Notes under the pieces: model-generated
The model's input: the letters and a program-made list of their open reading frames with translations, nothing else
Told to the model about the DNA's origin: nothing
Databases searched by the model: none
In this document: positions 32,866-33,182 of the stretch, piece after piece
How the letters are laid out: the number at the start of each line of letters is the position of its first letter
Numbering within the stretch: the stretch's first letter is position 1
Position numbers and translations under genes: made by a program
NCBI GenBank assembly: GCA_030950285.1
Contig: JAUZRR010000005.1
Location: forward strand, 1-33,182
DNA length: 33,182 bases
Source: Planctomycetota bacterium
GTDB lineage: Bacteria; Planctomycetota; Phycisphaerae; Phycisphaerales; UBA1924
Reading direction: 5' to 3'

Positions 32866-33182
32866 GCACTGTTGCGCCCGCATCGCGCTCCCAACCACCC
32901 CGGTTGCGACATCCAAGCAGAGACAAACCTCTGATAACCCCGGCGGGTGTCTTGGAGAGACCTGGAGAGACTGACTTTGGCCGAAACCATGCCGATGCGG
33001 GCCATGGGTCGCGCCCACCGGTTATCTCGGCTCATCGGGATCAGCGACTGGGCCCGCGATCGCCGGATCGCCAAGCCCTTGCCGTTCCTTGGCCTGCAAC
33101 GCGAGAACGCCGACGCTTGGGGGCATCGGCGTTCACCGTGAACCGTGGGGCCGATCGCGTTTGCAACCGGCCGGGGAATAGT
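32866..33182. other. Right-edge region without a recognised gene
   Basis: No convincing gene. A 64-codon rightward frame (32947-33141) lacks a ribosome binding site and family features. A perfect inverted repeat, GAACGCCGA with TCGGCGTTC (33105-33113 with 33126-33134), could form a hairpin with a 12-nt loop, but it has no T-run. The rest shows nothing I can interpret. Confidence 0.4.

Noticed and set aside
32947..33141. A 64-codon rightward gene at the right edge
   Set aside because: No ribosome binding site, basic low-information sequence and no neighbour support.

Overview
The window looks like chromosomal DNA of a marine planctomycete, most likely a Phycisphaerae-type lineage. The DNA is GC-rich. 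Three secreted Tat-dependent Gfo/Idh/MocA oxidoreductases lie close together. A secreted protein carries the planctomycete LEPR-xLL-type N-terminus (LERLEDRIVLSA). A Tricorn-type protease and a formylglycine-generating-enzyme-like protein are also present, and rpoZ sits next to a stand-alone coaC. The lineage assignment is inference from gene content. No plasmid, phage or transposase gene is visible.

Layout. (1) 1-567: probable 5' end of a leftward gene, then a stretch with no convincing gene. (2) 568-9302, rightward: a secreted Tricorn-like protease with a strong terminator, an LEPR-type secreted beta-propeller protein, then a translationally coupled NtrB/NtrC-like two-component pair. (3) 9311-13200, leftward: ileS, with a leader carrying a T-box-like element, and an uncharacterised planctomycete protein. 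(4) 13473-16099, rightward: a HEAT-repeat-like protein overlapping a single-pass membrane protein. (5) 16268-22702, leftward: a sugar-utilisation-type cluster of sugar epimerase/isomerase-like TIM barrel, NHS-family major facilitator, two Tat-exported Gfo/Idh/MocA proteins and a SUMF1-domain protein. Two tandem-repeat arrays and a poly-C tract sit in front of one oxidoreductase. (6) 22701-27399, rightward: ApbE lipoprotein, a third Tat oxidoreductase and a secreted GH31 glycosidase. (7) 27418-29981: tRNA-Ser(CGA), coaC, rpoZ, a DUF3553-like protein, a small coiled-coil protein, tRNA-Ser(GCU) and a terminator. (8) 30040-31982: a Fur-family regulator divergent from a group III truncated haemoglobin with a Fur-box-like site between them, then a DUF1684 lipoprotein. 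(9) 32236-32865: a PD-(D/E)XK nuclease-like protein of visibly lower GC, then an edge region without a recognised gene.

How they may work together. The leftward cluster (5) and rightward cluster (6) look like export-plus-uptake machinery for an unusual sugar or glycoside. GH31 would release sugar outside the cytoplasm, Tat-exported oxidoreductases would oxidise it, and the NHS transporter and TIM-barrel protein would import and isomerise it. ApbE would flavinylate an exported partner.

The points most worth following are the T-box-like element controlling ileS, the loss of zinc-ribbon cysteines in that IleRS, the out-of-frame poly-C start of one Tat oxidoreductase, and the lost Lys of the EKP motif in another. 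The repeat-rich leader and the Fur-box/globin arrangement are also of interest.
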